Shown here in pieces: positions 12,391 to 25,900 of a stretch of DNA of 64,000 nucleotides; position 1 is the first letter of the stretch, and every line of letters begins with the position of its first letter. The translations under genes were made by a program, and so were the position numbers. The notes below the pieces were generated by a model that saw nothing but the letters and a program-made list of their open reading frames with translations, had not been told where the DNA came from and did no database searches. The stretch is from Chamaecrista fasciculata (taxonomy: Eukaryota; Streptophyta; Magnoliopsida; Fabales; Fabaceae), in assembly GCA_003254925.1 (NCBI GenBank), contig QANZ01021267.1, positions 116,896 to 180,895 of the forward strand, read 5' to 3'.

Positions 12391-12692
12391 TTTAATCTTA
12401 ATCTTCATCTTCCCAATTTAACATAAATCCCTAAACCCCTAATTTCTTTTCTTTTAATCATCTTCTTCATTTTCATCTTCATCTTCATCTTCATCTTCAT
12501 CTTCATAGTCTTCCCTTCCCACTCCAATTTAGCCGTGATCTTCGATTTCTCCAATTTGTACTTCTTCTTCACCATGTCAATCCGATTCTTGCACTGAATA
12601 TCAGTTTTGGGCGTTTTTCCATAGTCTTCCCTTCCCACTCACAATATCCGATGACGGAGGCTAAGGTTAAGAGAAAGAGATTATTTTTTTTT

Positions 12693-14180
12693 GAGCAAAC
12701 CCCTTTTTGGTCCCTCAATTGTTACTGAGTCGAGGAATCGGTCCCTCAATTGTGGGAAACTACAACTCAGTCCCTCAATTGTACAATCCCGTTTACGTTT
12801 TGGTCCCTCACGTCTGGTCCGTTAGTGATAGAGATGTTAAGTGATGACGTGTCACCGTTATCTGCTTAGGTGGCCGTTAAATGCTTAGTTGAGGGACCAA
12901 ATCCTCGACTTAGTAAAAATTTAGGGACCAAAAAGGGGTTTGCTCAAATTAGTATCCAACTCATTTCCACTTGACACCTCATTAAAACTATTCTCTTGCA
13001 ATTTGGTCCCAAAACCCCTAAATCCCCTAAAACTTTTTTTTTAATCCTCTTATTCATCTTTTTCATCTTCTTCATTCATTTTAGTCCCAAATGCTAAAAA
13101 TAAAATTGTAAAGTATCCCAAAACCCTTCCAAACATTCCAATTTAGTCCTTAAATGTATTAAAAACCCTAAAACTTAAGCCCCAAACTCTAAACCCTAAA
13201 CTCTAAAATCCTAAACTCTAAACCCTAAAACCCTAAACCCTAAAACCCTAAATTCCTAAAATTGTCAAGTGTCCTAAAACTCTTTCAAACATTCCAATTT
13301 AGTCCTTAAAAGTATTAAAAACCCTAAAATCCTAAAACCCTAAACCCTAAAATCTAAAACCCTAAACCCATAAACCCTAAATCCTAAACCCCTAAAAAAA
13401 CTATTCTCTTGCAATTTGGTCCCTAAATCCTACTTTCCTCTTCATCATCTCCATCTTTCATCATCTTCATCTTCTCATCCACTCCAAACCCCAAACCACA
13501 AAACCCTAAAACTACACAACTAGAAATCACCAAAGATTACACAAGTTTCATCAATTCATCAATTCTTGATTAAAAAAAATTAGTTCATCATCAGTTCATA
13601 TCATCATCATCATCATCATTCATCAGCCGAAAAGCTCTCGTGGCAGGGAAGGAAGGAATCGAGAAGCTTAGAGACTCATGAGAGAGAAAGCAAGTCATCA
13701 TTTTAGGGTTTTTAATACATTTAAGGACTAAATTGGAAGGTTTGGAAAGGTTTTGGGATACTTTACAATTTTATTTTTAGGATTTGGGACTAAAATGAAT
13801 GAAGAAGATGAAAAAGATGAAGAAAAGGATTAAAAAAAGTTTTAGGGGATTTAGGGGTTTTGGGACCAAATTGCAAGAGAGTAGTTTTAATGAGGTGTCA
13901 AGTGGAAATGAGTTGGATATTAATTTGAGCAAACTCCCTTTTTGGTCCCTCAATTGTTACTGAGTCGAGGATTTGGTCCCTCAGCTAAGCATTTAACGGC
14001 CACCTAAGCAGATAACGGTGACACGTCATCACTTAACACTTCTATCACTAACTACCAGACGTGAGGGACCAAAACGTAAACGGGATTGTACAATTGAGGG
14101 ACTGAGTTGTAGTTTCCCACAATTGAGGGACCGATTCCTCGACTCAGTAACAATTGAGGGACCAAAAAGGGGGTTTGCTC
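12693..14180. mobile_element. Foldback element with about 480-bp inverted arms
   Basis: The left arm (12693 to about 13170) is nearly the reverse complement of the right arm (about 13705-14180). Termini are GAGCAAACCCCTTTTTGGTC and its inverse. It is bordered by TATTTTTTTT (near 12682-12691 and at 14181-14190), a 9-10-bp duplication as expected for Mutator-like insertion, although the T-run makes the exact edge uncertain. The spacer holds degenerate CCCTAAA repeats (13185-13400) and no gene. The left GAGCAAAC..GTTTGCTC segment (12693-12946) is itself palindromic, so the arms may derive from a smaller MITE. Confidence 0.8.
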
Positions 14181-14429
14181 TATTTTTTTTAGTGTGAAAT
14201 AAATTAAAATTCCAGTTTTTTTTTTCTTACATTTTTGGCAAAAATTTTAAACTTTTAAGAGTTAAAAATTAATTTGATCATTTTTTTTAACGGAAAAAAA
14301 AATGGAAAGGTTCAAGGGACAATTGTGCACGACAAATAACTAAGGACCAATTTGAAGACTAAAGAGGACTTTGGCCTATTTTCAAGTATTAAAGTGATTT
14401 TAGTATCTCCTTACCTGCATCAGAATTGT

Positions 14430-14595
14430 GTATCCCTTCCAAAGTTAACACTCTTTAAGTCGACTCTCCATTTTCAAAATCTTCTCGTCGCTCTTCCGAA
14501 GCAGCAGCTGCCTCCAGCCACCCCAACCGGTCAAAAGTCACCGGCGACCACCGTCCGGCCGCCACCACCACCACTCCCTCTTTCTCTTCTCTTAG
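14430..14595 (+). other. DPH6: Probable 5' untranslated exon of DPH6
   Basis: A C/T-rich leader-like stretch ends CTTAG with a canonical donor (GTAATG, 14596). The matching acceptor is TTGCAG at 16902-16907, putting 16 nt of leader before the ATG. The 5' end is not defined by sequence; it lies within about 100 bp of the Mutator-like right end at 14382. The intron (14596-16907) holds copia debris. This is inference from splice signals only. Confidence 0.5.
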
Positions 14596-14984
14596 GTAAT
14601 GTCTTTCCTCCCATTTCGTCCCTCTTTGATTCATTCCTTCAACTTTCGGTTGTTGCTACTAATTTGCTGGTTGCTGCTGTTCCTCGAGGAATTCTTAATG
14701 TTCTAATCACTCTAGAATGCCGTGGCCGCTTGAAACCCATACCCCCATTGTTCATGAACTAGGAAACCTAGGGCACTCTTCAAATTGGGGTTTTTGCCAA
14801 ATCATACATGTTTCTTGAATTCAGTGATTTTAATATGAATAATTGATGATATTGATGAAGTGTTAAAATTGGGTCTCAGTTATCAGAGGATTGACTGTTG
14901 TTCGAATGTAGATGATGTAAATTCTTTGGGTGTCCTAGGTTCACTTCAAAACAAAGTACAAAATCAATTCAAATTCAAGGACTA

Positions 14985-15620
14985 TTTTGTCTCATTCTTT
15001 CTTGAACATTACTTTTTTCAAGATCTTATGTCGAAATAGATTATTAGTGGAGGACATGTGTCTAAGGGTCTATATGTTCTTAAGTCACAAGTTCAAAATT
15101 TCGTTGCTTGTTCAAGTGTTCTATCTCCCTTTGAGGTGCATTGTCGTAAGGGTCATCCCTTCTAGTCATATCTCAAGAAACTTTATTCTCAATTCAACCA
15201 CTTGTTTACTCATTATTGTGTCATGTTAGTTTGCCAAACATTATCATCTTCCTTCAATCTCTAGAGTCAACAATTCCCCCTTCGAATTATTTCATTATGA
15301 TGTTTGAAGTCCTTATTGTATTTTGTCAAGGTCTGGTTTCAAATATTGTAACATTTGTTGATGAATATTCTCTTGTTAATTAGTAATATATAATGAAAAG
15401 TCATTCTAAGTTACTTTCTCATTTGTGACTATTTGCTGAAATTAAAACTCAATTCTATGTTTTGTGCATACTTTATGTAATGATAATGCTAAAGAATGTT
15501 TTTGTCTCATTTCAATCTTATACGGTGCAACATGGCATTTTCATCAATCTTCTTATGTTTATGCCCCATCTCTAAATGGTGAAATATGAGAATTAATGGA
15601 TGGAGCACAAGACTTCAAAA
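14985..15620 (+). mobile_element. Copia GAG-pre-integrase/integrase fragment in DPH6 intron 1
   Basis: Broken plus-strand frames read like copia: GGHVSKGLYVL, VHCRKGHPF (pre-integrase GHP motif), then SPFELFHYDVW and VQHGIFINL of the integrase core. Several stops are present. It is a decayed relic. Confidence 0.7.
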
Positions 15621-15639
15621 GTTCATGATAACAAATGAT

Positions 15640-15850
15640 TCAGCATAGTCATTATTAGAGACAAAAATACTCTTGTCACTGGAGGAATAGTGGAGGCAAA
15701 GTTTGTTGATTGGGACTTCAGCTGCTTTTTGAGAAGTCTCTTATGGTTATGTCTAATATATCCCTGTTCATGACAAAAGTAGTGGGCAAATCCTCCTAAT
15801 TCGTGGCTACAACCATTGTTAGATAGTCCCTCTTGCCCTATTACCACTGG
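15640..15850 (-). mobile_element. Copia gag zinc-knuckle relic, inverted
   Basis: On the complement, HYFCHEQGYIRHNHKRLLKK resembles the CCHC knuckle of copia Gag, with key Cys positions lost. It is opposite in direction to the adjoining integrase relic, so the intron contains at least two pieces or an internal inversion. Confidence 0.6.
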
Positions 15851-16554
15851 GATGATTTAATTCACCATGTTCTCTGAGGGCACTCACATTATTTGCATGT
15901 AGTGAATGAGCACTCTTAGTATGAAGTACTCAATCATAAATTTGTTGAAGCGAATTAATCTTAGTGATAGGGAGGATTTTTGAATTGTGACTTGATAGTC
16001 TCAAACTCTAAAGATTTAGAGAGCCAACTCATAAGTTAAATATGTTCTCTTTGACCCATCTTAAATTTTATGTTGGTGTCAAATGATATGGATATCTCTC
16101 ATCCAAAAGAGGACGATTTTTATAGTTTTTTTTACATTGTACATATCCCTCTGCTCTGTAAGCGGCATATCTAACTACTGTTTACTGGATCACCTTATTA
16201 AAGATGTTAATTAGTATTGCAATACATAGCTTATCATGTAGGAAGCATGGTGACATTTGGTCAAAGGATTATATCCATTGTAGATTTGTAGTCAGTATGA
16301 GAAATACGTGAGCTATGACAATTCATGAGAACATATGCGACATTGTCAGTTTGGGTCGATTCAATATATTCGTTCTCTAGCAAATTTACCCATGTAATGA
16401 CCTAACATGTCATATGCACGACTATAGTTATCAATCAACGTACATGCTGATCTCATTGTATTTTGTTATTGTAATTTGCAGCAATACTCGACTAAGGTCA
16501 TTTTCAGAATAATAAATTGTTCTACGGACAGCCAATATAATTAAATATAATAGG

Positions 16555-16780
16555 GTAGGTACATCAAACTAATATAATAACTGATATGCCTTTAGTATTA
16601 AATGTAATAAATATATATTAAAAATCATTCTGTGATTTGCCTCTAGGGCATACACCAACATAATTTCCATATACACTCTTCCTCTAGTTTTTCATGAAGA
16701 AAATTCATTCTTCACATCAAATTATTGAAGGTCCCAGTCAAGGTTGGCTGCAATAGACAAAACTGAGCCGTGGTGATGAT
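16555..16780 (-). mobile_element. Copia LTR end plus reverse-transcriptase scrap
   Basis: On the complement an LTR-like start (TGTTGGTGTATGCCCTAGAG) sits at 16660. Next to it at 16665-16775 is a short RT piece (FDVKNEF..RGRVYMEI), the copia QLDVKNAFLHG region. It is highly truncated. Confidence 0.5.
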
Positions 16781-16923
16781 AATTGCTAGTGATTTTGATT
16801 GGTTTTTGCCAAATTTTTCACCTTCTGAGCCCTACAAAATTTTAATGCTACTACCTATCTTGCCTAGACCTTAACTATCGAGTTATCTATTTTTTTTTCC
16901 ATTGCAGCTGAAAATTGGTAAAT

Positions 16924-19900
16924 ATGAAGGTGGTAGCATTGGTTAGCGGTGGCAAGGACAGTTGTTATGCTATGATGATGTGTAATAAATATGGACATGA
17001 GGTTTCTACTTTAAATGTTTCAGTATGAAAAATTCTGTTTTATCCACATAATTTCTGGTCCTAGTTATCATTAATCTTTTTTCTACCTGGATTGCTGGTG
17101 GTATTGCTATAGATTGTTGCATTGGCAAATTTGCTGCCAGATGATGATTCTGTGGATGAGCTTAATAGCTACATGTATCAAACTGTAAGCTTCATTTTTC
17201 TTATCCTTTTTGCTTACTACATTAAACAAATCTAAAATTCAGAAGATAATATATGTTAAATTTTATATACTTGATAATGAATTAATGATCTATTAAAAAA
17301 AAGATAAACATTGAAAAATTTTCTTTTGACACTATGGCATTGAAAAGTGTCTTAAGAACTATTGTGGGAAATTTAACTGTGCCTTATTACATAAAGTTGA
17401 GTATAAGATCTTTTGTTAGATTTTTTGTCATCTATTCAGATAAGCTTAAGTCGTGCTGTGATGTTTCCCTGAATATGGTTTATGTTGCATGTCTTTGGAT
17501 TTATAATTGGGTTATACTGCAATGGGGTCAGAAAATCTAGGATAGGTTGGGATCTATACAACACTGTAAGAGCTCTATAAATTAAACTTCATCTGTTTAT
17601 TGATTATGGTGAGTAGGAACTTACCTAACTGAAGTGAAACTTTGGAAGTGTTGTTTAGATTCTGGAGGATAATGAACTTTGGGCATGATGAAATTTTCTC
17701 TTCTGTTTTGATAAAGGTTAGATCTAGGTTCTAGTTCCACCATTATGCTTGTGCTTGAAGCGCAATGGGAGAAGTCACTGAGAAAGGGATGTCAGAGATG
17801 TTAAAGTTGGCTTGATACTGTAGTTTTTCTTGTTTATGTTGCCAATTTGAGCTTCTTACTCTTTGATGTTTTTTTGCTCATAATTCTAAAAGTGCTGTGA
17901 CCTGCTCCATAAATTATGATGATTTTCCTTGTTTTAAAATTTTATCAGACAATTTCCCTTTTTCAATTTTATACAACTAGTCTCATTCTGAAAAATCAAC
18001 TTTATAAGGCGTCTTTGTATAATATTTAGGTTGTTTACATAGATTTCATTAAACTTAAGGGAGTTCTGCTTATTGCCTTTGCTGGAAATCAGTCCCTAAT
18101 TATATAGCATTTATTAGTCATTTACAGGCAATTTGATTTGATTTAAATCCCTGATTTCTTGTTGTAAATTGTTTCCTTATTTAGTCTAGTCAACTTAGCT
18201 ATAATTATAGTATATATGACCAGTTGTATATTTAAATGGTATTGTATCATATTTAGAAATAGTAACAAATACATTTCATCAACCTCTAGCTCACAGTCGT
18301 CTAAGTTTGTTTTTGAGTTATCTATTGTTTTGTCTATTGATACTTTACAAGCGGAATTCAAAGATTACAACAACCATCATGTGAGTTGTGGATATTTGTT
18401 ATGCTACAGTTGTGTATTGTCGTCGTTGTTAGAAAATGAGGATTGGCTACTTGAATGTTTTTTCTTCAGGTTGGACACCAAATAATTATCAGCTATGCAG
18501 AATGCATGGGATTGCCGTTGTTCAGAAGGCGAATAAAAGGATCCACAAGGCAAGCCATTGTCAATCCTTTTTTTTGTTTTTTTGCGGTGAAACCTATTAT
18601 CTTAATTTTAGGAAATGAAGATCTTTACTTTCAGTTCGGAAGACATGAGCAACCTCATAACACATAATAATATGATCAACTTGCTTATGTTCTTATATGA
18701 GCAACACCTTATATCAACCACAGTAAGGAAGAAGAAGCTCTAGGACCGAGAATTTGCTAAAACATATGTATCCAACCTTATGCCTATCTACTTTCTTCTT
18801 TGAACTAATTGACTTTAATGTTGTGTTGCTCGAATCTTCTCAAATGAGTTATATACAATGTCTAATATTCAGATGGTGTTTGTTTGGATAGGCATAAGGA
18901 GCTTGGTTACAGAACAACACCAGGCGATGAAGTTGAAGACATGTTTATTTTGTTGAGTGAAGTAAAAAGACAGATACCATCTGTCACAGCAGTGTCCTCT
19001 GGAGCCATTGCATCTGACTATCAAAGGTTGCGGGTGGAGAGTGTTTGTTCAAGGTTAGGCCTCATTTCTCTGGCATACTTATGGAAACAAGATCAGTCTT
19101 TGCTCCTTCAGCAAATGGTAAATTGTGTTTTGGCAGTGTACAAATTCATGTATCATTACGTATGATGCTTTTAGTTTTGTCTTATTATTCGGACATCTGT
19201 AACTCCATTTTGTCTTCACCAGATTGGTGATGGAATCGTGGCCATAATGGTGAAGGTATAATTTCTTGCTTAGCTTCACTTTAAGATTTTTCTTTGCCAT
19301 TTTAAATGGGAGAAAATTACATCCTAAGATATCATTTTGATTTTCTTATTTATTTACTACTTCATGAGATCTAAAGTTGTTTTGATAGTATTATGCATTT
19401 TGTCTGATATCAATTGACAACACTCAAGTAATTGATGATGCAATCATGTAGTAACATGGAAGTGATGCTGACTTGGAGACTAATACATATGATATCCAAC
19501 GACAAATGAAAATGAATCCATTTCTTGTTTTGTTATCCACTATGTGCAATTACTTTTTTTCTTTAAATAACTATTGTTATGGAACTTAGTGCTCTATAAG
19601 TCTATATACTTTTATAGGTTGCTGCCTTGGGGTTGGACCCTGCCAAGCATTTGGGCGACGAAATAACATCTGTGAATTCTTATTTACATAAATTGAATGA
19701 GTATGTCAAAGTTTCCTATAAATTGTAAGATTCTTCTATGTTTCAAATAATGACAGCATTATAAAGTGTCCTTATATTTTGTCTCCCCAACCCCATTTTT
19801 TGTCCTTGGCAGGTTGTATGGAATTAATGTTTGTGGTGAAGGAGGGGAATATGAAACATTAACACTTGACTGTCCTCTCTTCATTGTAAGTTCTTGCCAT

Positions 19901-22900
19901 CATTCTTTGGACTGGATTGAAGTACTTAAGTTGAACTATTTGTCGGTTATTGACTTTGGGGGATGTTTGGTATTTTGATAGATGATTCCTAGGATTGTGA
20001 TTCCTGAAAATATCAAGAAATGTTTTTGGATTATTTAGAACATTTCTGAAAATTTTACAATCTTCCCAATATTCCTTTGGTTTAACTTCAATATTCTTGA
20101 GAATATATAATAATTTTCCACTACGTCCTTGTTCATTTTTTAAATAATAACTCATCAGTCAAATAATTCATAAAACTATTTTAATTGAAGATTTTTTAAT
20201 ACGTCATTGTATATTTCATTAGGCTAATCTAAATTTATACAAGAGTTCCTATGCTAAACTTGGAAACAAATCAAATGCACAATAAATGCCTATATACAAT
20301 TACTCCTATGATTAAGCAATCAATACAATAACGGAAACCACACAATTAAGGTAATCAACACTCCCCCTCAAGTTGGTGCAAAAATGTCACCCATGCCTAA
20401 CTTGTAAACTAGCGTGTGAAACATTTGTTTACTAAAGCCTTTAGTAAAACACATTTCTTTGATGCCACATAGCACAAGTTGAGAATGCCACTTCTAACCT
20501 TCTCTTTGATAAAGTGTCTGTCAATCTCAATGTGCTTTGTTCAATCATGGTGAACAGGATTTTGTGCTATATAATAGCAACCTTGTTGTCGTAAAACAAG
20601 GACAACTTCTCTCTTTCCTGTAAGCCCAAATTCGCTAATAGTTTTTATCCACAGAATTTCACAAATTCCTTGTGCCATAGCCCTATATTATGCTTCTACA
20701 CTAGATCGAGCAGCCACACTCTACTTCTTACTCCGCCATGTAACTAAGTTTCCTCCCACAAGTGTACAATATCCAGATGTAGATCTTCTGTCATTTAGTG
20801 ATCCAACCCAATCAGCATTTGTAAAGGCTTCTATATGGAGGTGACCATGCTTAGAGAAAAGTAATTCTTTTCCTGGGCTAGATTTTAAATATCATAAGAT
20901 AAGAAAAACAGACTGAATATTGGATTCTAATGGGTCATGTATGAAACTATGAGGAGAGTTAGTTTTCCTTCTTTACGCCTTTTAAAGAGAGTATGGTCAG
21001 AATTCCTCTGTTGATAGACAAAGGAAATCATGACACTATTGAATTTGTCAAATCACGCTCTTAGAGATTGTTTCAATCCATATAGAGCCTTCTTCAACCT
21101 ACATATCTTTCTTTGACTCTGTTCATTATCAAAACCGAGTGGGATCTCCATATACACTTTCTCTTCCAAGTCTCCATGGAGGAATGCATTTTTCATATCA
21201 AATTGATACCCAATCTAGGTTGGCTACACATGATAATAAAACTCTGATAGAGTTCATCTTTGCAACTGGAGCAAAGGTCTCTTGATAATCCACTCCATAG
21301 GTTTGTGTGAATCATTTTGCTACCAACTTAGCTTTGAATCATTCTATTAAACCATCGGCTCTATGTTTCACGGTGAAGACCCATTTACAACCCACCAATT
21401 TCTTATCACATGGAGGAGATGCCAAATCCCTAGTCTCATTTTTGGACAAGGCCTTCATTTCTTCAACCATTGCTCACTTCCACTTGGGATCTGCGATAGC
21501 CTCCTAATTTTTTGGAATAGACATAGAGGAAATAGACAAAGAAAATGCTCTATATGATGGGGAAATGGAGTCATAAGAAACAAAGTTAGACATAGGATAC
21601 AACAGGCGTTTGGTACAAGACTTGACCTTTTTTCTAATAGCAATAAGCAAATGAGAATTATTAGGGGAGGTGGATAACTCACTAGTGGAAGAAGATTCAG
21701 CAAATTGCATGATGACTTCTTTAGGTTTGTCATCTTGTTTTCTCCTTGAGCAAGGGCTTGAATGGGAGTTTTTAGAAGAGTGGGGTGGGGTAGTCATTAA
21801 TGGGGTGGGAAAGGTAGGGATATGGTGGGGTGGGTTAGATGAACCATCCCATTGATTGGAAGTTCAATAAAAAAAGTAATGGTAAACCATTCCCCACCGA
21901 TTGGATATTGTACTATTGTTAATGGGGTGGGGTGAGTTAAAATATGGAGTTCTCAATAATAACCTTATAAAGAGAGATAATATATGTATATCTTTAAAAT
22001 TTGAAAGTATGATACAGTTAAAAAAGGGGAAATAAAAAGTATTAAAGTTCTAAACCATCACAAACCCCCCGATTTGGGGGGTTTGGAAAGATAAGCATTT
22101 GAGTGTTTAGGATGGTTTGCAAATCATCCTAACCCACCCCACCCCACTCACTAATTAAACTCACAATCAATGGTTTAGACCCCTAAACCACCCCATACCA
22201 CTCCCAAACCATCCTCCCAATCAACCCGTTAGTATTCAGGTCTGGTCTATTCAACCTTTCCAACCGTTGAACATCAATTTCTCCTTGAACTTAAGTCTCA
22301 TCAGCCTCCCTTTTGTCATCTAGATTAAGGAACACCTCTTCTACATTACTCTCCCCCTGAAGAGGTGATGAGGGTAAGTCGAAGTAGGATTTAGTTTCAT
22401 GCCATACTGACCAAAAATTTTCTAGAGGGAGGATGATAACATTTATACCCTTTATGAGTAGGAGAATACCCTATAAAGACACATTTAAGGGTTTTATGGT
22501 CGAGTTTACCAACATTTCTAGTGAGGACAAAACAAACTCAACCAAACACTTGAGGGGGAACAGTAAAGTCATGGCTACCATTTAAAACTTCAAGAGGACA
22601 TTTAAAGTCGGGTAGTTTTAAAGGCTTTCGGTTGATAACGTAACTGTAGCTAAAACGACATCCCCCAATAAGGTTTAGGTAAGTGAATGGTGAACATAAG
22701 AGATGTGGCTACTTTAAGGAGGTGTTGGTTTTTACTTTTAGCCACACTATTTTGGGCACTAGTGTAAGGACTATTGATGGATGACACCATGATTTTCTAA
22801 ATAAGACCTCATCTATGTATTCATGTACTTTGTGCCATTATCAGTTCGCAAAATTTGAATCTTAGCATTGAATTGAGTTCAAACCATTTTATGGAAGGAC

Positions 22901-25900
22901 TGAAAGCAGGAAAACACTTCGCCTTTGGCTTTTAGCAAATATACCCAGGTGGTTTGAGTACAATAATCAATAAAAGTGACAAACCACTGACAACCAGATA
23001 AGGAAACAATTTTAGTAGGACCCCAAACATTAGAATGGATAGTCATAAAAGGAATCGAACTCTTACTATTACTCAAAGGATAATAAACTCTAACATGCTT
23101 GGAAAACTTACAATCATCGTAAAATAGGGTTTCAATAGAAAGATTCTTGAACAGTTTAGGAAAGAGTTTCTTTAACACCAAAAATGAGGGATGCCCTAAC
23201 TGCCTATGCCACTGGATAATCTTCTAACGAACATTTGCAGTTTAGATCTTTTGTAATGGAACTAAGAGACAAAAGGTTAATAGGAAACTTAGGTACATGA
23301 AGCATAGAGGAGAGATTAATTTTAGGAGCACAAGGAATTGAACCAATCCCACAAACAAAAAATTAGAGACCCATTGGCAATTCGAACAAATTCCCCTTTG
23401 GAACAAGGAAAATAATTGGATAGGCTTTTTCCTCATGTGTTTATTCGCACTAAAATCAATAATCCAAGCAGGAAAATGGGCATTACAAGCCATACCTGAG
23501 TGCACATAATTATTAGTACATACTGCAGGAGAATCAAGTTTAGTTAAGAGTCATCGGAAAAGTTGAATTTCATCTGAAGAGAGAGAGGCTCTAGGTTCAA
23601 CATCCTGAGAAGTATTTCCCAACACTTTAGTTATCCATAATGAAAAAGTGAGGTAAAGTGAAGAAAATAGATCAGAAGCCCAAAACGACAAAAAAAAGTG
23701 AAGAAAAAACACAGGAACAGTGAACCCTAAAAATGGTTGCCGAAGCGTGGTGGCGCGTGACGACGTGGTGGCGGCGGATGACGGCCAGACTTTGGGTTTG
23801 GCTGACAAGATGGTGGGCAATCCGAATCCTGTGGCGGTGAAGCAAATAGAGGCCTAGAGATGTGCGAAACAACATATCAATTGTGGCTATCAATAATCAT
23901 TCGAACGACGCGTGTGGTTGTTTCTAGTGACCAGAAAGCAGGTGAACGCTAGTCGGGCAGTGGGCTGTCGATATGAAGGGGTGGTGACGGCAATGGAGGG
24001 AGAAAACTTGACCTCCTAGTGTTGTCAAGTGAAGAGAGGAAGCAAAGCTCAACCCCCTTCAAAGTCAGGAACCCTAGGGCTACAGAAGGAGGAAAATGCT
24101 CACTTCATGGGAAACCGGCTCTAATAACATGAAAATTTTTTGAATACTTCGTTGTATGTTTTATTAGGCTAATCTGAATTTATCCCAGAGTTCCTATGCT
24201 AAACTAGGAAACAAATCAAATACACAATAAAGGCCTATATACAATTACTCCTATGATTAAGCAATCAAAGTAATAACAAAAATCCCACAATTAAGGTAAT
24301 CAACATTTATTTACATGAACTTACCTTACAAAGTTCATAACAAGTTATCACTCAGGCATACTGAAATACAATCTTCTTTAAAAAAAATACTTTGTTTCTA
24401 CATGATAAAAAAAAAAAACATCAATTCCATTATAATTTGTTAAAAAATGTTAATAATATCATCAACATTAATATATATTTATATATACATGACCATGAAA
24501 TAATAAGACCATGCATAATTTAGTTAATTATGAAGAGAGAGAAATGTTTTTTTTTGAAAAAGAGAGAGAAATGTTTAGATCATCATAAAGGGTTAAATTT
24601 TACAAGGTTATTTTAGTCAATATAGTTAGCATGAAATATTCCATGGAAATACGAGATTCCCAACTCCTTAGGTTGGAATAAAAATGTGAAGAAGCATGAG
24701 AATACAGTATTCCTGGGAGTGTAATATTCCCTCAACCGTTTTTTTAATCCTTATACTAAACTCCCTTATTGTCTTATACTCTCTTGTCCATTGAAAATCA
24801 CTTTTCTCTAGCGAGTCTTGTATTCTGAATCTGCTGCCACCCTTAATCTATCATTTGGAGCTTTGGTCATATTTAACTCAGCTTGCAGACTTAATTTTCA
24901 TGAAAAACATTTGATCCAAGTGATTATGAGAATTTGATATTCTTAGTTTTGTTTTAAATTTAAATCATTACTTTTCTGCAAATTTATTCTGTCAGCAATA
25001 TGATTTTTATAATTTCCAGAATGCTCGCATTGTGCTTGATGAATATCAAGTTGTGATGCACTCTTCAGATTCCATTGCTCCTGTTGGAATTCTTCACCCA
25101 TTGGCATTCCATTTGGAAAATAAGGCAGATACTCAATCTTTAAGATCTCAAGACAATAAACACGAGACGGAGAAACTAGGAAATGTATTTGAAGTGCAAG
25201 ACTGTCTAGAAAGATGTGACCCCATATGCAAGCCTGTAGATCATATCGCTGATCTAATTGATGTCTCAAAACTTAAATTTCAATTTTCAAGAACAAAGAA
25301 CAAGAGTACATTCTCCTTATGTTGCTGGTTGCAAGATTCGTGCAGTGGTCTTGATTCTTCATCTTTTTCAATTTCCTTCAATGATTTTAATAGCCTCTTT
25401 CACTTGAGTTTTTTTTTCTTTTTATATACTTATTTATTTTGGCAATTTCTTTGTTTCTTTGCTGCAGGTTTATTGGAAGATCTTAAGGCTGTTATGGGAA
25501 GAATTGAATCACGGTTATTGAATTTTGGATTTGGCTGGAAGAATGTCATCTATGTTCATCTTTACATTGATGACATGAGTTATTTCTCTGTGGCAAATGA
25601 GATGTATGTGAAGTTTATAACACATGAAAAGTGCCCTTTTGGTGTCCCATCCCGTAGTACAGTTGAAATGCCTCTACATAAAGTGAGCTTAGGCAGAGCA
25701 TATGTCGAAGTTTTGGTGACAAACGATCAAACTAAAAAAGTTTTACATGTGCAGAGCATATCCTGTTGGGCACCTAGTTGCATTGGGCCATACAGCCAGG
25801 TAAATTTATTGCCCTCTGCAGTCAGTCATTTATCACCAAAACAGCAAGATTGAACTACTTTGTTATGTTTTATTGTTGTGAAAATTGACTTTTTGGGACA

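Larger units (their letters stand above)
11359..14382. mobile_element. Composite Mutator-like/foldback block upstream of DPH6
   Basis: The outer ends are inverted: GGCCAAAGTCCTATTTTGGT at 11359 and GGACTTTGGCC ending at 14382. Both are followed inwards by GGTCC-rich arms that match imperfectly. Inside are a one-armed copy of the 28.9-kb element family (from about 11504, GAGTAAAATAACTTTCC, to about 12390), a 195-215-bp tandem array, CATCTT and CCCTAAA microsatellite tracts, and a complete foldback element (12693-14180). No transposase is seen. A clear outer target duplication was not found, so the outer boundary is provisional. Confidence 0.6.

Noticed and set aside
12405..12638. Lys/Met-rich minus-strand frame
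   Set aside because: Translation of a CATCTT microsatellite in a transposon.
11940..13400. Chromosome-end telomere
   Set aside because: CCCTAAA runs are short, degenerate, interspersed with unique tandem units and flanked by genes on one side; interstitial only.
14352..14762. 136-residue plus-strand frame upstream of DPH6
   Set aside because: Crosses a good splice donor at 14596 and starts inside the transposon end; better explained as 5' UTR plus intron.
25032..25853. Single-exon 273-residue gene
   Set aside because: Two DPH6 exons read through stop-free intron 8.
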